Assembly (NCBI GenBank): GCA_949296425.1
Contig: CASFPN010000041.1
Span: 1-64,000 of the forward strand
Length of the DNA stretch: 64,000 bases
From: an uncultured bacterium
GTDB lineage: Bacteria; Cyanobacteriota; Vampirovibrionia; Gastranaerophilales; Gastranaerophilaceae
Direction: 5' to 3'
Notes under the pieces: model-generated
What the model was told of the DNA's origin: nothing
What the model saw: the letters and a program-made list of their open reading frames with translations, nothing else
Database searches by the model: none
Program-made: the position numbers and the translations under genes
Shown here: positions 35,386 to 43,934 of the stretch, one piece after another
How positions within the stretch are numbered: the first letter of the stretch is position 1
How the letters are laid out: each line of letters opens with the position of its first letter

Positions 35386-35906
35386 TGTTTGAAGGAATGT
35401 ATGTAGAAAAAGTTCTGACCCATAAATATATCCGCCCTTACCCGCAGCAGCCGCAGGAAACAGCAGGTTATAATATTGGAAGCCAGGCAATTTACAGATA
35501 TTCTTTAAAAGATTCCGAATATCCGGCATTGATAATTCCCGATCCTATTTACGACGGTTCAGGAGGAATTATAAAACCCGGACATTATGAAGTTGCGCTT
35601 TCTGATTCAATGGAATTTTTGATTCTTTTGGAATCAAAAAAACCGATTGCTATAATTCCTGTTATAAAAGTTGAAGAAGATGCAACGGAAAAAGTACGGC
35701 TTAATAATAAGAAAGTAAAAAAAGAATTAAAAAAAGAAAAAAAGTTAAGAGAAGACACAAACAAAAAACGTGCTAAAACAGGCATGCCGCCGGATGAACC
35801 TAAAATATTTACGGAAGCATCGTTAGAATTTGTACCTGATGGGGAATACTATTTAATAAAATATCAGAAGGGCACCATAAAAGCCTGGGGTGCGTTTAAA
35901 GGATAA
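35385..35906 (+). CDS. Protein of unknown function coupled to rnpA
   Basis: A 173-residue protein whose ATG overlaps the rnpA stop (TAATG), so translation is coupled. It is beta-rich at the start (TAGYNIGSQAIYRYSLKD, ALIIPDPIYDGSGGIIKPG), then has a strongly basic, coiled-coil-like helix at about 107-135 (NNKKVKKELKKEKKLREDTN), then a short beta end. No signal peptide or membrane helix. I do not recognise the family. In most bacteria yidD and yidC follow rnpA; neither is here. Confidence 0.7.
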   Translation: MFEGMYVEKVLTHKYIRPYPQQPQETAGYNIGSQAIYRYSLKDSEYPALIIPDPIYDGSGGIIKPGHYEVALSDSMEFLILLESKKPIAIIPVIKVEEDATEKVRLNNKKVKKELKKEKKLREDTNKKRAKTGMPPDEPKIFTEASLEFVPDGEYYLIKYQKGTIKAWGAFKG

Positions 35907-36022
35907 ATTCATCTTTACATTTCTTAAAATTTTCTAAAGTTTAGCAATTTTTGTGCCGTAAATTACTTTATTATAGTATGTGCAATAATTTAGGATATTA
36001 ATTTTTTGAGAAAAGTAAAGAA

Positions 36023-36044
36023 AAGGAGTATCAAAATGGGTTAA
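36023..36044 (+). promoter_or_regulatory. Two-codon minimal ORF with perfect ribosome site upstream of the adhesin
   Basis: AAGGAG (36023-36028), a 7-nt spacer, then ATG GGT TAA TAA (36036-36047). The motif stands about 145 nt before the adhesin start, which has its own AAGGAG-TATTTT-ATG. The rest of the 275-bp upstream region is AT-rich and shows no gene. Confidence 0.5.
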
Positions 36045-36181
36045 TAAAAAAGAACTTAATATTTATTCACAAATGCGCAAATTAATTTTTTTTTGTGCGT
36101 TTTATAGATATACTTAATTATAAGTAAGTATATTTTAAATATGTAAATACAATACAAGCAGCTAACATAAAGGAGTATTTT

Positions 36182-38818
36182 ATGAACAAAAAGCTTATGA
36201 TTGCAGCAGTTGCAGCATTCTTGTCAGTGACAAGTGTGTATGCTACTGACATTTCTGGAGTAACTGGAAGTGGCGGGATTTTCAACATTGATCCTACACA
36301 TGCCAACGGTGATGTCGGTTTCAGACAATATGGCAATTTCCAGTTGAGTGAAGGTGATATTGCAAACCTGATTTACAAATATGGTGACAGAGCAATTGAA
36401 ACCTTTGTAAACCTTGTTGATAACAAAATTGATATCAACGGTATCGTAAATACAATGCGTGACGGTAATTTCTATAACGGTCATGCTATATTTATTTCTC
36501 CGAACGGTCTGACTGTCGGAGCAAGCGGTGTGTTAAACGTTGGTACTTTATCAGTAATCACACCGGAACAAGGAAAATATAACTCATTAAAAGATGATCT
36601 TGGAAATAATATTTATGATAATATCAGCCAGATTTCCAAACTAAAACAGGACAGCAATGCACCTATTAATATTGATGGTCAGATTTTTGCAAGAAACGGT
36701 GTTGATCTCCGTGGTACAGATATTAATATCGCAGGCGGAATCGTTAACGGCGTTACTGACATGAATCAGATAACTACTAATAGACAGGCTGAAACTTTAT
36801 TCAACAGTCTTGTTAATACAGACGGTATTAATCCTTCTGCAAATGCTGTTGAAAACGGCAGCTTAATCCTTATCAGATCCGATAATAAATCAGGTGCCGG
36901 TATTACTGTTTCAGGTAAAATTGCTAACCTCGGTGAAACAATTGCTCATGGTGATGATGGCGGTGTTAGCAGCGGTATCTTCTTAACTAATAAAGGTAAT
37001 AATGGGCTTAAAATAGAAGACGGCGCTGTTATTGCTTCTAATAACAGAGTACAATTATATAACTATAAAGGTGATTTGACTGTTAATGGTAATGTTTCAA
37101 ACAAAAATGACACATTAATCGTTACAAACAGAGAATCCGGCGCTGACTTAAATATCGGCGGCAAACTTACAACTGATAATGAACTTGCTGTATCAAATGT
37201 AGGTACTGGCAAATTAACAGTTTCTGGCACAACTTCTTCAGTAGGAAGAACCGATATTGTTAATGAAGGAGCCGGCGGTATGGAAATTTCAGGTACGGTT
37301 GGCGATACCTCTGTTGATAAAGTAAGAATTATTAACCGTGGTGGTGAGTTAGTTTTTGCAAGTGGTGCAAATGTAAATGCCGGCAGCGTATTACAAGTTG
37401 AAAATACAGGTGATGACGGTTTGACAGTTGAAGAAGATGCAACACTGACTTCTCAAGGTGATTTCGGTTTGAAAAACAAAGCTGGTAATATGACTATCGG
37501 CGGTAAAGTCGGAGTTGTTGACGGTGATATGAACGTTTGGAACGAAGGAACAGACGGCTCACAACTTACATTAGCGTTAAATGGCCAAATTAACGGTCAC
37601 GGTGACCTTTCAATTAAAAATACCGGCAAAAATGGTATGACTCTTAACGGTACAATTACAAATGAAGGTGAAACCGCTATTAACAACTATGAAGGTAAAA
37701 TGACACTTAATGGCGTTATTAATAATACCGGCAACATGGGTATTATTAACAAAAGAAACGGTACCGGACTTGATATTCTTCAAAATGCAGATATCCGAAA
37801 CGAAGGTGACCTAAACATAGTTAATAATTCCGGCGCTGAAGGTATGAACATTGTCGGTAAAGTTGACAATACCGGTAATATGCGTGTATACAACGAGAAC
37901 GGACATTTAACTGTCGCAAATAATTCTGATTTATCCAAACATGGTTCTTTGGCTAACCATGAAGGTTATATGTACATCTTCTCAAGAAAAAATTCTACCG
38001 GTATAACAGCTCAGACAGATACAAATATTTCAAATGAAATGGGTAACCTCGCCATTAAACATGAAGGCAAGACAACTGCCGGAGAAAGAGGCATGAATCT
38101 TCAGGGTAATATTACAAACTCTGATGGTGACACAGCTATCAATAACTATAGTGGTGATATGTATGTTTCAGGTAAAATCAATGTTACTGACGGCAACCTT
38201 GGTATAATTAACAGACAAGGCGGCGGTGAAGCAATGTTTGCAAGTGCCGGTCAAATTAATCAATCAGGTACTGGAGCAACAAACATCAAAAACTACGGTT
38301 CAGGTGATATGACTGTTAACAACGAAATTTCTCATGAAGGCAGATTAAATATCTTAGGCAACACAAATCACCTCTACCTTGGCGGTAAAATCCATAACAA
38401 TGGCGGAGATTACACATACGCTGCTTCAAGAGAAAACGGTACCGGTTTGACAGCTTCTGAAAACTTCAAAGTTGACGGTTCAGGTAATATCTTAATTAAA
38501 AACATTACAGGTTCTGACGGCTTAGACTTCAACGGAACTATTGAAAACGAAGACGGTACACAGTCAGCTCTTGTTAACCACAAAGGTGATATGAATATCT
38601 CAGGTGATATTACAAATACAGGTTCTACTGAAGCACCTATAATCATCTCTAACAAAGGTGACGGTTTAAATATCACTGAAGATAGTACATTGACAAATGA
38701 TGCTCAGGTAAAAATCGTTAACACCGGCAGCAAGGCTGCAGTAAATAACGGTAAAGTTAACGCTCCTGACGATCAATATAGCTTTATTGAAAAATTAAAA
38801 AATCTTTTAAATTTATAA
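36182..38818 (+). CDS. Large repetitive exported adhesin with haemagglutinin-type N terminus
   Basis: An 878-residue protein with a signal peptide (MNKKLMIAAVAAFLSVTSVYA). The N-terminal ~150 residues carry KIDINGIVNTMRDGNFYNGH and AIFISPNGLTVGASGVLNVG, the pattern of filamentous-haemagglutinin/TPS-type domains as in LktA-like filamentous adhesins. From about residue 200 to 860 are many ~20-residue beta-helix turns built on N-x-G, G-x-I-x-N and T-I-x-N-Y-x-G, rich in Asn, Gly, Thr and Asp and almost without Cys. It ends with a short amphipathic segment (DQYSFIEKLKNLLNL), not a beta-barrel, so it is not an autotransporter. No TpsB-like porter is adjacent. A strong AAGGAG site and a strong terminator suggest a highly expressed single gene. 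Confidence 0.8.
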   Translation: MNKKLMIAAVAAFLSVTSVYATDISGVTGSGGIFNIDPTHANGDVGFRQYGNFQLSEGDIANLIYKYGDRAIETFVNLVDNKIDINGIVNTMRDGNFYNGHAIFISPNGLTVGASGVLNVGTLSVITPEQGKYNSLKDDLGNNIYDNISQISKLKQDSNAPINIDGQIFARNGVDLRGTDINIAGGIVNGVTDMNQITTNRQAETLFNSLVNTDGINPSANAVENGSLILIRSDNKSGAGITVSGKIANLGETIAHGDDGGVSSGIFLTNKGNNGLKIEDGAVIASNNRVQLYNYKGDLTVNGNVSNKNDTLIVTNRESGADLNIGGKLTTDNELAVSNVGTGKLTVSGTTSSVGRTDIVNEGAGGMEISGTVGDTSVDKVRIINRGGELVFASGANVNAGSVLQVENTGDDGLTVEEDATLTSQGDFGLKNKAGNMTIGGKVGVVDGDMNVWNEGTDGSQLTLALNGQINGHGDLSIKNTGKNGMTLNGTITNEGETAINNYEGKMTLNGVINNTGNMGIINKRNGTGLDILQNADIRNEGDLNIVNNSGAEGMNIVGKVDNTGNMRVYNENGHLTVANNSDLSKHGSLANHEGYMYIFSRKNSTGITAQTDTNISNEMGNLAIKHEGKTTAGERGMNLQGNITNSDGDTAINNYSGDMYVSGKINVTDGNLGIINRQGGGEAMFASAGQINQSGTGATNIKNYGSGDMTVNNEISHEGRLNILGNTNHLYLGGKIHNNGGDYTYAASRENGTGLTASENFKVDGSGNILIKNITGSDGLDFNGTIENEDGTQSALVNHKGDMNISGDITNTGSTEAPIIISNKGDGLNITEDSTLTNDAQVKIVNTGSKAAVNNGKVNAPDDQYSFIEKLKNLLNL

Positions 38819-38836
38819 TTAAAGCTTAATAAAATT

Positions 38837-38877
38837 ATAAGTCCGGATTTATTTAAAGTCCGGACTTATTTTTTTTT
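38837..38877 (+). terminator. Intrinsic terminator of the adhesin gene
   Basis: An 11-bp stem (38837-38847/38859-38869, core AAGTCCGGA) with an 11-nt loop is followed by nine T. It lies about 20 nt after the stop. Confidence 0.92.
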
Positions 38878-38961
38878 GATGTGATGGCAAAATTTATTTT
38901 TAGGTTTTTTATATATATAGGCATTATTGTGATAAAATTATGTAAAAAGGTAATTAAAATA

Positions 38962-39609
38962 ATGTTGTCATCTGTTTCAGGATCAAGAGTAGAATATGAT
39001 ATAAGAGCATATAGAAATCACAGGAAAATAATCCCTGAGAAATCTGAAGCATCGTTAAAATTTAAAATAGCTGCGGGTTCTGTTGCGGGAACTATTTTAC
39101 CGATGATATTTCTTGCAAAGAGGCAAAATACCAAACTTTACAATATAAAATACGGATTAAAAGAATTGATATATTTAAGTACCTGCGGCATTGCAGGAGG
39201 TACTGCTGCAGGTGTTATATTTGATAAAAAAGAGCACCGCAAACAAAAAATAAATGAAGGAGTCTTTCAGTTTATGAACGCAACAGTACCTACTGTTTTA
39301 TGCGGTGGATTATTTCATTTGAGTAAAAAATTTCCGTTGTTTAACAACAACTTGTTTAAAATAGGAAGCACAATTGTAGGGTTGTTTGCCGGAATGCATA
39401 TTGCAGCGGCCCTGTCAAACAAAATTAATGATCCGTATGACAAGGTCCCTGACAGAAAACTTACTATACTTGATTCTCTTGCAAATGTGGATGATGCTTT
39501 AGGAGTTCTTATACTGGCTAAAGTTCCGATAGCCGAAAAATTGCATATTGAAAAGGTTTTACCTGTAATATTCAGCTGGTGCGGCTACAGGGCCGGCATG
39601 AGTAATTAA
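38962..39609 (+). CDS. Membrane protein of unknown function
   Basis: A 215-residue protein if started at the ATG at 38962 (MLSSVSGSRVEYDIRAYRN, AAAGG upstream). The frame is open back to 38881, immediately after the adhesin terminator, and a start there would add 27 hydrophobic and basic residues; no room for a promoter would remain, so I prefer 38962. Hydrophobic stretches lie near AAGSVAGTILPMIFLA, LSTCGIAGGTAAGVIF and STIVGLFAGMHIAAAL. A glycine-rich, repeated GG-T/GA pattern suggests helix packing. Family unknown. It converges on the small secreted protein, with stops overlapping by 4 nt. Confidence 0.6.
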   Translation: MLSSVSGSRVEYDIRAYRNHRKIIPEKSEASLKFKIAAGSVAGTILPMIFLAKRQNTKLYNIKYGLKELIYLSTCGIAGGTAAGVIFDKKEHRKQKINEGVFQFMNATVPTVLCGGLFHLSKKFPLFNNNLFKIGSTIVGLFAGMHIAAALSNKINDPYDKVPDRKLTILDSLANVDDALGVLILAKVPIAEKLHIEKVLPVIFSWCGYRAGMSN

Positions 39610-39893
39610 TGCCCGGTTTCATCACTTTCTATTTTTATTTCACCGTTTTCTTCAACAAATTTTTTCTTATTAAACAATTTGTTTATTAAAGATTCTTTCG
39701 GAGCAGTTTTTTTCTCAAATCTTGCCTTTTCGGTTTCGACGTCATTGTAATCATTTAAAACATCCTGTCTGAATCTTTGCTCATTAATCATTTGCATATC
39801 ATGAACCTGTATTATTGCTGCATCCGGCGCAGCCACGGAAAATGCAGGCAGTGCAACGGATATGAATAATATGGTTAAACAAATCTTTTTCAT
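39606..39893 (-). CDS. Small exported protein of unknown function
   Basis: A 95-residue protein with a signal peptide (MKKICLTILFISVALPAFSVA) followed by a charged, helical and probably flexible mature part (about 74 residues) rich in Glu, Lys and Asp. A GGAGGT ribosome site lies before the ATG. It follows the SIMPL-domain gene by 16 nt on the same strand and is likely co-transcribed with it. Function unknown. Confidence 0.65.
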   Translation of the reverse strand: MKKICLTILFISVALPAFSVAAPDAAIIQVHDMQMINEQRFRQDVLNDYNDVETEKARFEKKTAPKESLINKLFNKKKFVEENGEIKIESDETGH

Positions 39894-39909
39894 AATATTA
39901 CCTCCGGAT

Positions 39910-40629
39910 TTATTTTATACGGAACACAACATTTGCCACTGCAGTGACTTTTTTGTCAACAGTAGTTGTATCGTTAATACCCATATCGGAAACATTTGTC
40001 GAATCAACCGGAGTAATCTGGAAAACTCCCATACGTACTGACTGTATTTTACCCGGTTTATTATGAGTTGCCTTTAACATTGCAGTTGCTCTGTCTTTGG
40101 CATCTGTCGTTGCCTGTTGAAGAAGATCGACTTTTAAATCTCCGAGTTTTGAATAAAAATATTCAGGAGAGCGAACAGTTATATCAATCCCTTTGTCTAA
40201 AAGTTGTTGTATATCAGTAGATATTTCTTTTATTTTTTCGACATCGTCAGATTTTATAACAACAAGCTGGGAAAGATTGTAATATGCAATATCATTTGTC
40301 ATATTGCCGTTTGCGGTATATTTATAAGTGTTATAACCGCTTGCAGCTTTTACTTCGATATCCGTTATCCCTTTGTCTTTAAGATATTTCATAACCATTG
40401 GAAGCTGGTTTTTAACAGTGTTATAGGCACTTTGTTTATCAGGTTTTCTGGCGTTAAGCTCTATTTCCAACCGGCCGGAATCCGACTTTACTATTTGGTA
40501 AGCAGAACCCGTTACTGTAATACTGTCTTTTGAAACGCTGCTTGTACCGATTTTAACGGCAAAAATAAGACCTAAAGCCAAAATTAATGCTAACCAAACC
40601 AATTGTAATTTTTCAAATTTTTCAGACAT
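39910..40629 (-). CDS. SIMPL (DUF541) domain envelope protein
   Basis: A 239-residue protein. The ATG at 40629 (MSEKFEKLQ) has AAGGAG about 7 nt upstream and is preferred to an in-frame ATG 30 nt earlier. One N-terminal helix (about 9-25, LVWLALILALGLIFAV) anchors or exports it. The rest is a SIMPL domain: VTGSAYQIVKSDSGRLEIEL, SAYNTVKNQLPMVMKYLKDKG, then LLQQATTDAKDRATAMLKAT and the final VTAVANVVFRIK. Family members (such as Brucella BP26 and E. coli YggE) lie in the periplasm and some are linked to oxidative stress tolerance. Activity unknown. Confidence 0.82.
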   Translation of the reverse strand: MSEKFEKLQLVWLALILALGLIFAVKIGTSSVSKDSITVTGSAYQIVKSDSGRLEIELNARKPDKQSAYNTVKNQLPMVMKYLKDKGITDIEVKAASGYNTYKYTANGNMTNDIAYYNLSQLVVIKSDDVEKIKEISTDIQQLLDKGIDITVRSPEYFYSKLGDLKVDLLQQATTDAKDRATAMLKATHNKPGKIQSVRMGVFQITPVDSTNVSDMGINDTTTVDKKVTAVANVVFRIK

Positions 40630-40740
40630 ATATACACTCCTTAAAAAAACTATAGTCATATTATAAACGATTTTTATTAAAAATCAATTGCATATTATGA
40701 AATAATATGTTACAATTTATTACAAATAAGCAGGTGTTTT

Positions 40741-42090
40741 ATGAATGAATATTTAAAAAAAGTATTAAACGGAGTTAGAGAAAAGAATTTATATGAACCG
40801 GAATACCTACAGGCGGTTGAAGAAGTTTTAACGTCAATAGAGCCTGTTATCAATCAGCATCCAGAATATGAAAAAATTGCATTACTGGAAAGAATGATTG
40901 AACCCGAAAGAATAGTAATCTTTAGAGTCCCTTATGTTATGGATAACGGACAGACTGTTGTTCATAGAGGTTACAGAGTTCAGTTCAGCAGCCTTATAGG
41001 TCCGTATAAAGGCGGATTAAGATTTCATCCGAGCGTTAACCAGAGTATAATAAAATTTTTGGGATTTGAACAAATTTTTAAAAATGCATTGACCGGCCTT
41101 CCGATAGGTGGCGGAAAGGGCGGCAGTGATTTTGACCCCAAGGGAAAATCCGATGATGAAATTATGAGATTTTGTCAGAGTTTTATGACCGAACTGCAAA
41201 GACATATTGGTCAGGATATTGACATTCCGGCAGGTGACATAGGGGTCGGAGAAAGAGAAATCGGATACTTATTCGGTCAATACAAGAGAATTAAAGATAT
41301 ATATGAAGGCGGGGTTTTGACCGGTAAAGGGCTTTCTTACGGCGGCTCGCTTGTGAGAAAAGAAGCTACCGGATTCGGATTAATATACTTTATGCGTGAA
41401 ATGCTTGCTGAAAATAAACAATCTCTTGCCGGAAAAACCGTTACAATTTCAGGAGCAGGCAATGTTGCGATTTATGCCTGCCAAAAAGCTCTTGAATACG
41501 GGGCGAATGTTGTTGCTATGAGTGATTCAAAGGGCTGTATCTATGACAAAAACGGCATTGACTTAAATTTGATTAAACAAATCAAAGAAGTTGAGCGCGG
41601 AAGAATTTTTGAATACTTAAAAAAACACCCGAAAGCAGAATATATTGAATGTAATGGGGAAGTTTCTCCAATATGGGAAATAAAAACCGACATTGCACTT
41701 CCATGTGCAACACAGAATGAAGTTACGCTCAATGCAGCTAAAAGACTTGCTGAAAATGGAGCAATAGCAGTCGGAGAAGGTGCGAATATGCCTTGTACTA
41801 AAGAAGCTGCTGAATATTTGATAAATAACGGAATTTTACTGGCACCTTCAAAAGCTGCAAACGCCGGCGGAGTCGCAATATCTGCGGTTGAGATGAGTCA
41901 AAACAGTATGAGATATTACCTCTCATTTGATGAAGTGGATAAAAAACTTAATGAAATTATGACTAATATTTTCAAATCCTGTAAATCTGCCGCAAATCAA
42001 TATAATTTGGGAAATAATTATACTGCAGGAGCTAATATTGCGGCATTTAATAAACTGGCACAGGCAATGATTGCTCAGGGAATAGTTTAA
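40741..42090 (+). CDS. gdhA: NADP-specific glutamate dehydrogenase
   Basis: A 449-residue hexameric enzyme that aminates 2-oxoglutarate to glutamate. Family motifs include VPYVMDNGQTVVHRGYRVQ, GPYKGGLRFHPSVN, the catalytic-Lys loop LPIGGGKGGSDFDPKGKSD, IPAGDIGVGEREIGYLFG and the Rossmann motif ISGAGNVAIYACQ with VAMSDSKG beyond it, the NADP type. The C-terminal NAGGVAISAVEMSQNS is standard. Length equals that of E. coli GdhA. CAGGTG lies 7 nt before the ATG. It converges on a small exported protein, the stops being 2 nt apart. Confidence 0.97.
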   Translation: MNEYLKKVLNGVREKNLYEPEYLQAVEEVLTSIEPVINQHPEYEKIALLERMIEPERIVIFRVPYVMDNGQTVVHRGYRVQFSSLIGPYKGGLRFHPSVNQSIIKFLGFEQIFKNALTGLPIGGGKGGSDFDPKGKSDDEIMRFCQSFMTELQRHIGQDIDIPAGDIGVGEREIGYLFGQYKRIKDIYEGGVLTGKGLSYGGSLVRKEATGFGLIYFMREMLAENKQSLAGKTVTISGAGNVAIYACQKALEYGANVVAMSDSKGCIYDKNGIDLNLIKQIKEVERGRIFEYLKKHPKAEYIECNGEVSPIWEIKTDIALPCATQNEVTLNAAKRLAENGAIAVGEGANMPCTKEAAEYLINNGILLAPSKAANAGGVAISAVEMSQNSMRYYLSFDEVDKKLNEIMTNIFKSCKSAANQYNLGNNYTAGANIAAFNKLAQAMIAQGIV

Positions 42091-42092
42091 AA

Positions 42093-42536
42093 TTATTTTT
42101 CAAATATTTGATTTATACTTGCATGAGAACAAGCATTAATATTTTTTGTATATTTGAAAGTGTTATATTTACAATACTCGTTAATTATTGCTCTGTAAGT
42201 TTCAATTTCTCTATTGTTTATATCAATTATAAAATTTGAAACCAAAACCGGATAGTCATCTTTGTAATTTTCGTCTTCCACATTATTTACACTCGGGAAA
42301 ACAGATTCAATAAGTCTTTGTCTTTCCGACTGGAAAAGCAGGCAGGTTGATCTTATATAACCGGTAAATCTGTGATCCCGGCGAAAATTATCCGCGGCTC
42401 TTTGACAAACATCATTATGATGTTTTTGACTTTCAATCATAGCCTTGTAGGCTTTTTTCTGAGTATCTCTGTCAGCAGCAGCAAATGCACAGCCTGTAAA
42501 ACTCAATAAAATGATTACTGACAACAATTTTTTCAT
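42093..42536 (-). CDS. Small exported protein, possible lipoprotein
   Basis: A 147-residue protein starting at the ATG at 42536. It has a signal peptide (MKKLLSVIILLSFTGCAFAA) that is either a lipoprotein type (SFTG-Cys) or ordinary. The mature part is helical with four further cysteines (DVCQRAADNFRRDHRF, STCLLFQSERQRLIESVFPS, NEYCKYN, ACSHAS), suggesting disulphides. It may be distantly similar to the secreted proteins near 12 kb, but this is weak. TATAAT ends 7 nt before the ATG and no ribosome site is seen; the promoter lies in the 3' end of the histidine kinase gene. Function unknown. Confidence 0.65.
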   Translation of the reverse strand: MKKLLSVIILLSFTGCAFAAADRDTQKKAYKAMIESQKHHNDVCQRAADNFRRDHRFTGYIRSTCLLFQSERQRLIESVFPSVNNVEDENYKDDYPVLVSNFIIDINNREIETYRAIINEYCKYNTFKYTKNINACSHASINQIFEK

Positions 42537-42555
42537 GACAAATATTATATAACTT

Positions 42556-43854
42556 TTAATTTGTAATGGCAGGAATTTTACATTCGTTAATACAAGGAAG
42601 TTCAATATTATAAATATTATAATTTGATTCCTTGCTTTCGGCATAAATAATCCCGTTGTGTGCATTTATAATTTGTTTGGCCAGATAAAGTCCCAGACCA
42701 CTCCCAACTTTTCCCATTTTTTCAGCAGCTGTTGCATAGCGTTTGAATAAATTCTCAATCTGTTCGGATGTAATATACGGACTTTCAAAGCCTAGTGACA
42801 TAAAAACGTTTTTGCCGCAGTGCGTTTTTTTTATATCGCATACTATTTCGGTATTTTCATATGCGCTTGAGATACAATGATCAATTAGGTTTTCAAATGC
42901 TTTTTTTATCTGGCATTTATCTGCATAAACCGCAAAAAATTTTTCTTTTGCTTTTACCTTAATACGAATATTTTTATGATGCATGGATTTCACGTATTTG
43001 TGAAAACATTCATCCATGAGTTTCATGATTTGTATTTTTTCATAAGTCAATGTAATATCTTTATTTTCATATTTGTATGCTGATAAAAGAGTTGATAACA
43101 TATCATACATATATCTGCAGGAATCAAGAGTAAGATTAAGCACCTCTTTTTGCATTTTATTAACTTTTCCGAGATTTCCGCTTATCAGCAGTTCAAGAGC
43201 GCGAATCTGAGCAAGTGTCGGAATTTTTAAGTCGTGACTCAATGTTGATATATATGTTTCTCTTTGTTTTTGGGCAGCTTTTTCAATATCAATATTTCTG
43301 CCAAAAATAACAAAACCTTTTACATCATCAGAATCGTTTAAAATCGGTACTTTTCGAATGTTAAACCAATTTTGTCTGCCTGATTTTAATTTTACTATTT
43401 TATCCGTAACAAAAGGTTCCTTATTTTGGATTATAAGTTTGTTTTCTTCGCGTATCATTTCTAAAGTATCTTTTTCAAAAACAGTTTCCGGATATCTTAG
43501 CTGTTCAATATTGTTTTCAACGCCAAAAAATTTTATAGCTTCTGAGTTTCCTGTTATAAAGCGGCATTCAGTGTCTATGATGTAAGCAACAAGAGGCAAG
43601 TTGCTGATTATTGTCGTCAAATGCTTTGAGCTGTATTCTATTTGTTTAATCAGTTTATTTTCGCGTTCTTCATTTTCCCGTTCAATTTGCTTTTCGGAAA
43701 TATGTAAAACAAAATAAGTATTAATCAAACAGCATAAAATAATAAAACAAAGTATGTGTAAAGAATATTTAAAATTAAGGATAAAACATAAAGATGTGCT
43801 TATTGTTACGGTTGCAACTGCACAAATTATATAATTTTTCAAAGAATTCGGCAT
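42556..43854 (-). CDS. PAS-domain sensor histidine kinase (orphan, atypical ATPase domain)
   Basis: A 432-residue kinase. Two N-terminal membrane helices (about 8-27 and 30-51) with almost no periplasmic loop are followed by a coiled coil, a PAS domain (about 80-190, LPLVAYIIDTECRFITGNSE), the HisKA domain with phospho-acceptor His207 in STLSHDLKIP and a HATPase domain. In the last, the N box reads NLIDHC (His326 where Asn is usual) and the DxGxG G1 box is replaced by GFESPYIT. The G2 box GSGLGLYLAKQI is intact. A GAGGA ribosome site is present. No response regulator gene is adjacent. Signal unknown; the tiny sensor loop suggests a membrane or internal cue. Confidence 0.85.
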   Translation of the reverse strand: MPNSLKNYIICAVATVTISTSLCFILNFKYSLHILCFIILCCLINTYFVLHISEKQIERENEERENKLIKQIEYSSKHLTTIISNLPLVAYIIDTECRFITGNSEAIKFFGVENNIEQLRYPETVFEKDTLEMIREENKLIIQNKEPFVTDKIVKLKSGRQNWFNIRKVPILNDSDDVKGFVIFGRNIDIEKAAQKQRETYISTLSHDLKIPTLAQIRALELLISGNLGKVNKMQKEVLNLTLDSCRYMYDMLSTLLSAYKYENKDITLTYEKIQIMKLMDECFHKYVKSMHHKNIRIKVKAKEKFFAVYADKCQIKKAFENLIDHCISSAYENTEIVCDIKKTHCGKNVFMSLGFESPYITSEQIENLFKRYATAAEKMGKVGSGLGLYLAKQIINAHNGIIYAESKESNYNIYNIELPCINECKIPAITN

Positions 43855-43934
43855 ACTTTCCTCTATTTCCCAAATAGCATTTAAAATACTAAATTAAGAA
43901 ATAAAAAAATACATTCCCCGACTGTACAATTCTA

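Noticed and set aside
38881-38961. Upstream 27 codons of the membrane protein at 38962 considered part of the gene
   Set aside because: They begin 4 nt after the adhesin terminator with no room for a promoter; a GATAAAAT box and AAAGG site favour the later ATG. Not fully excluded.
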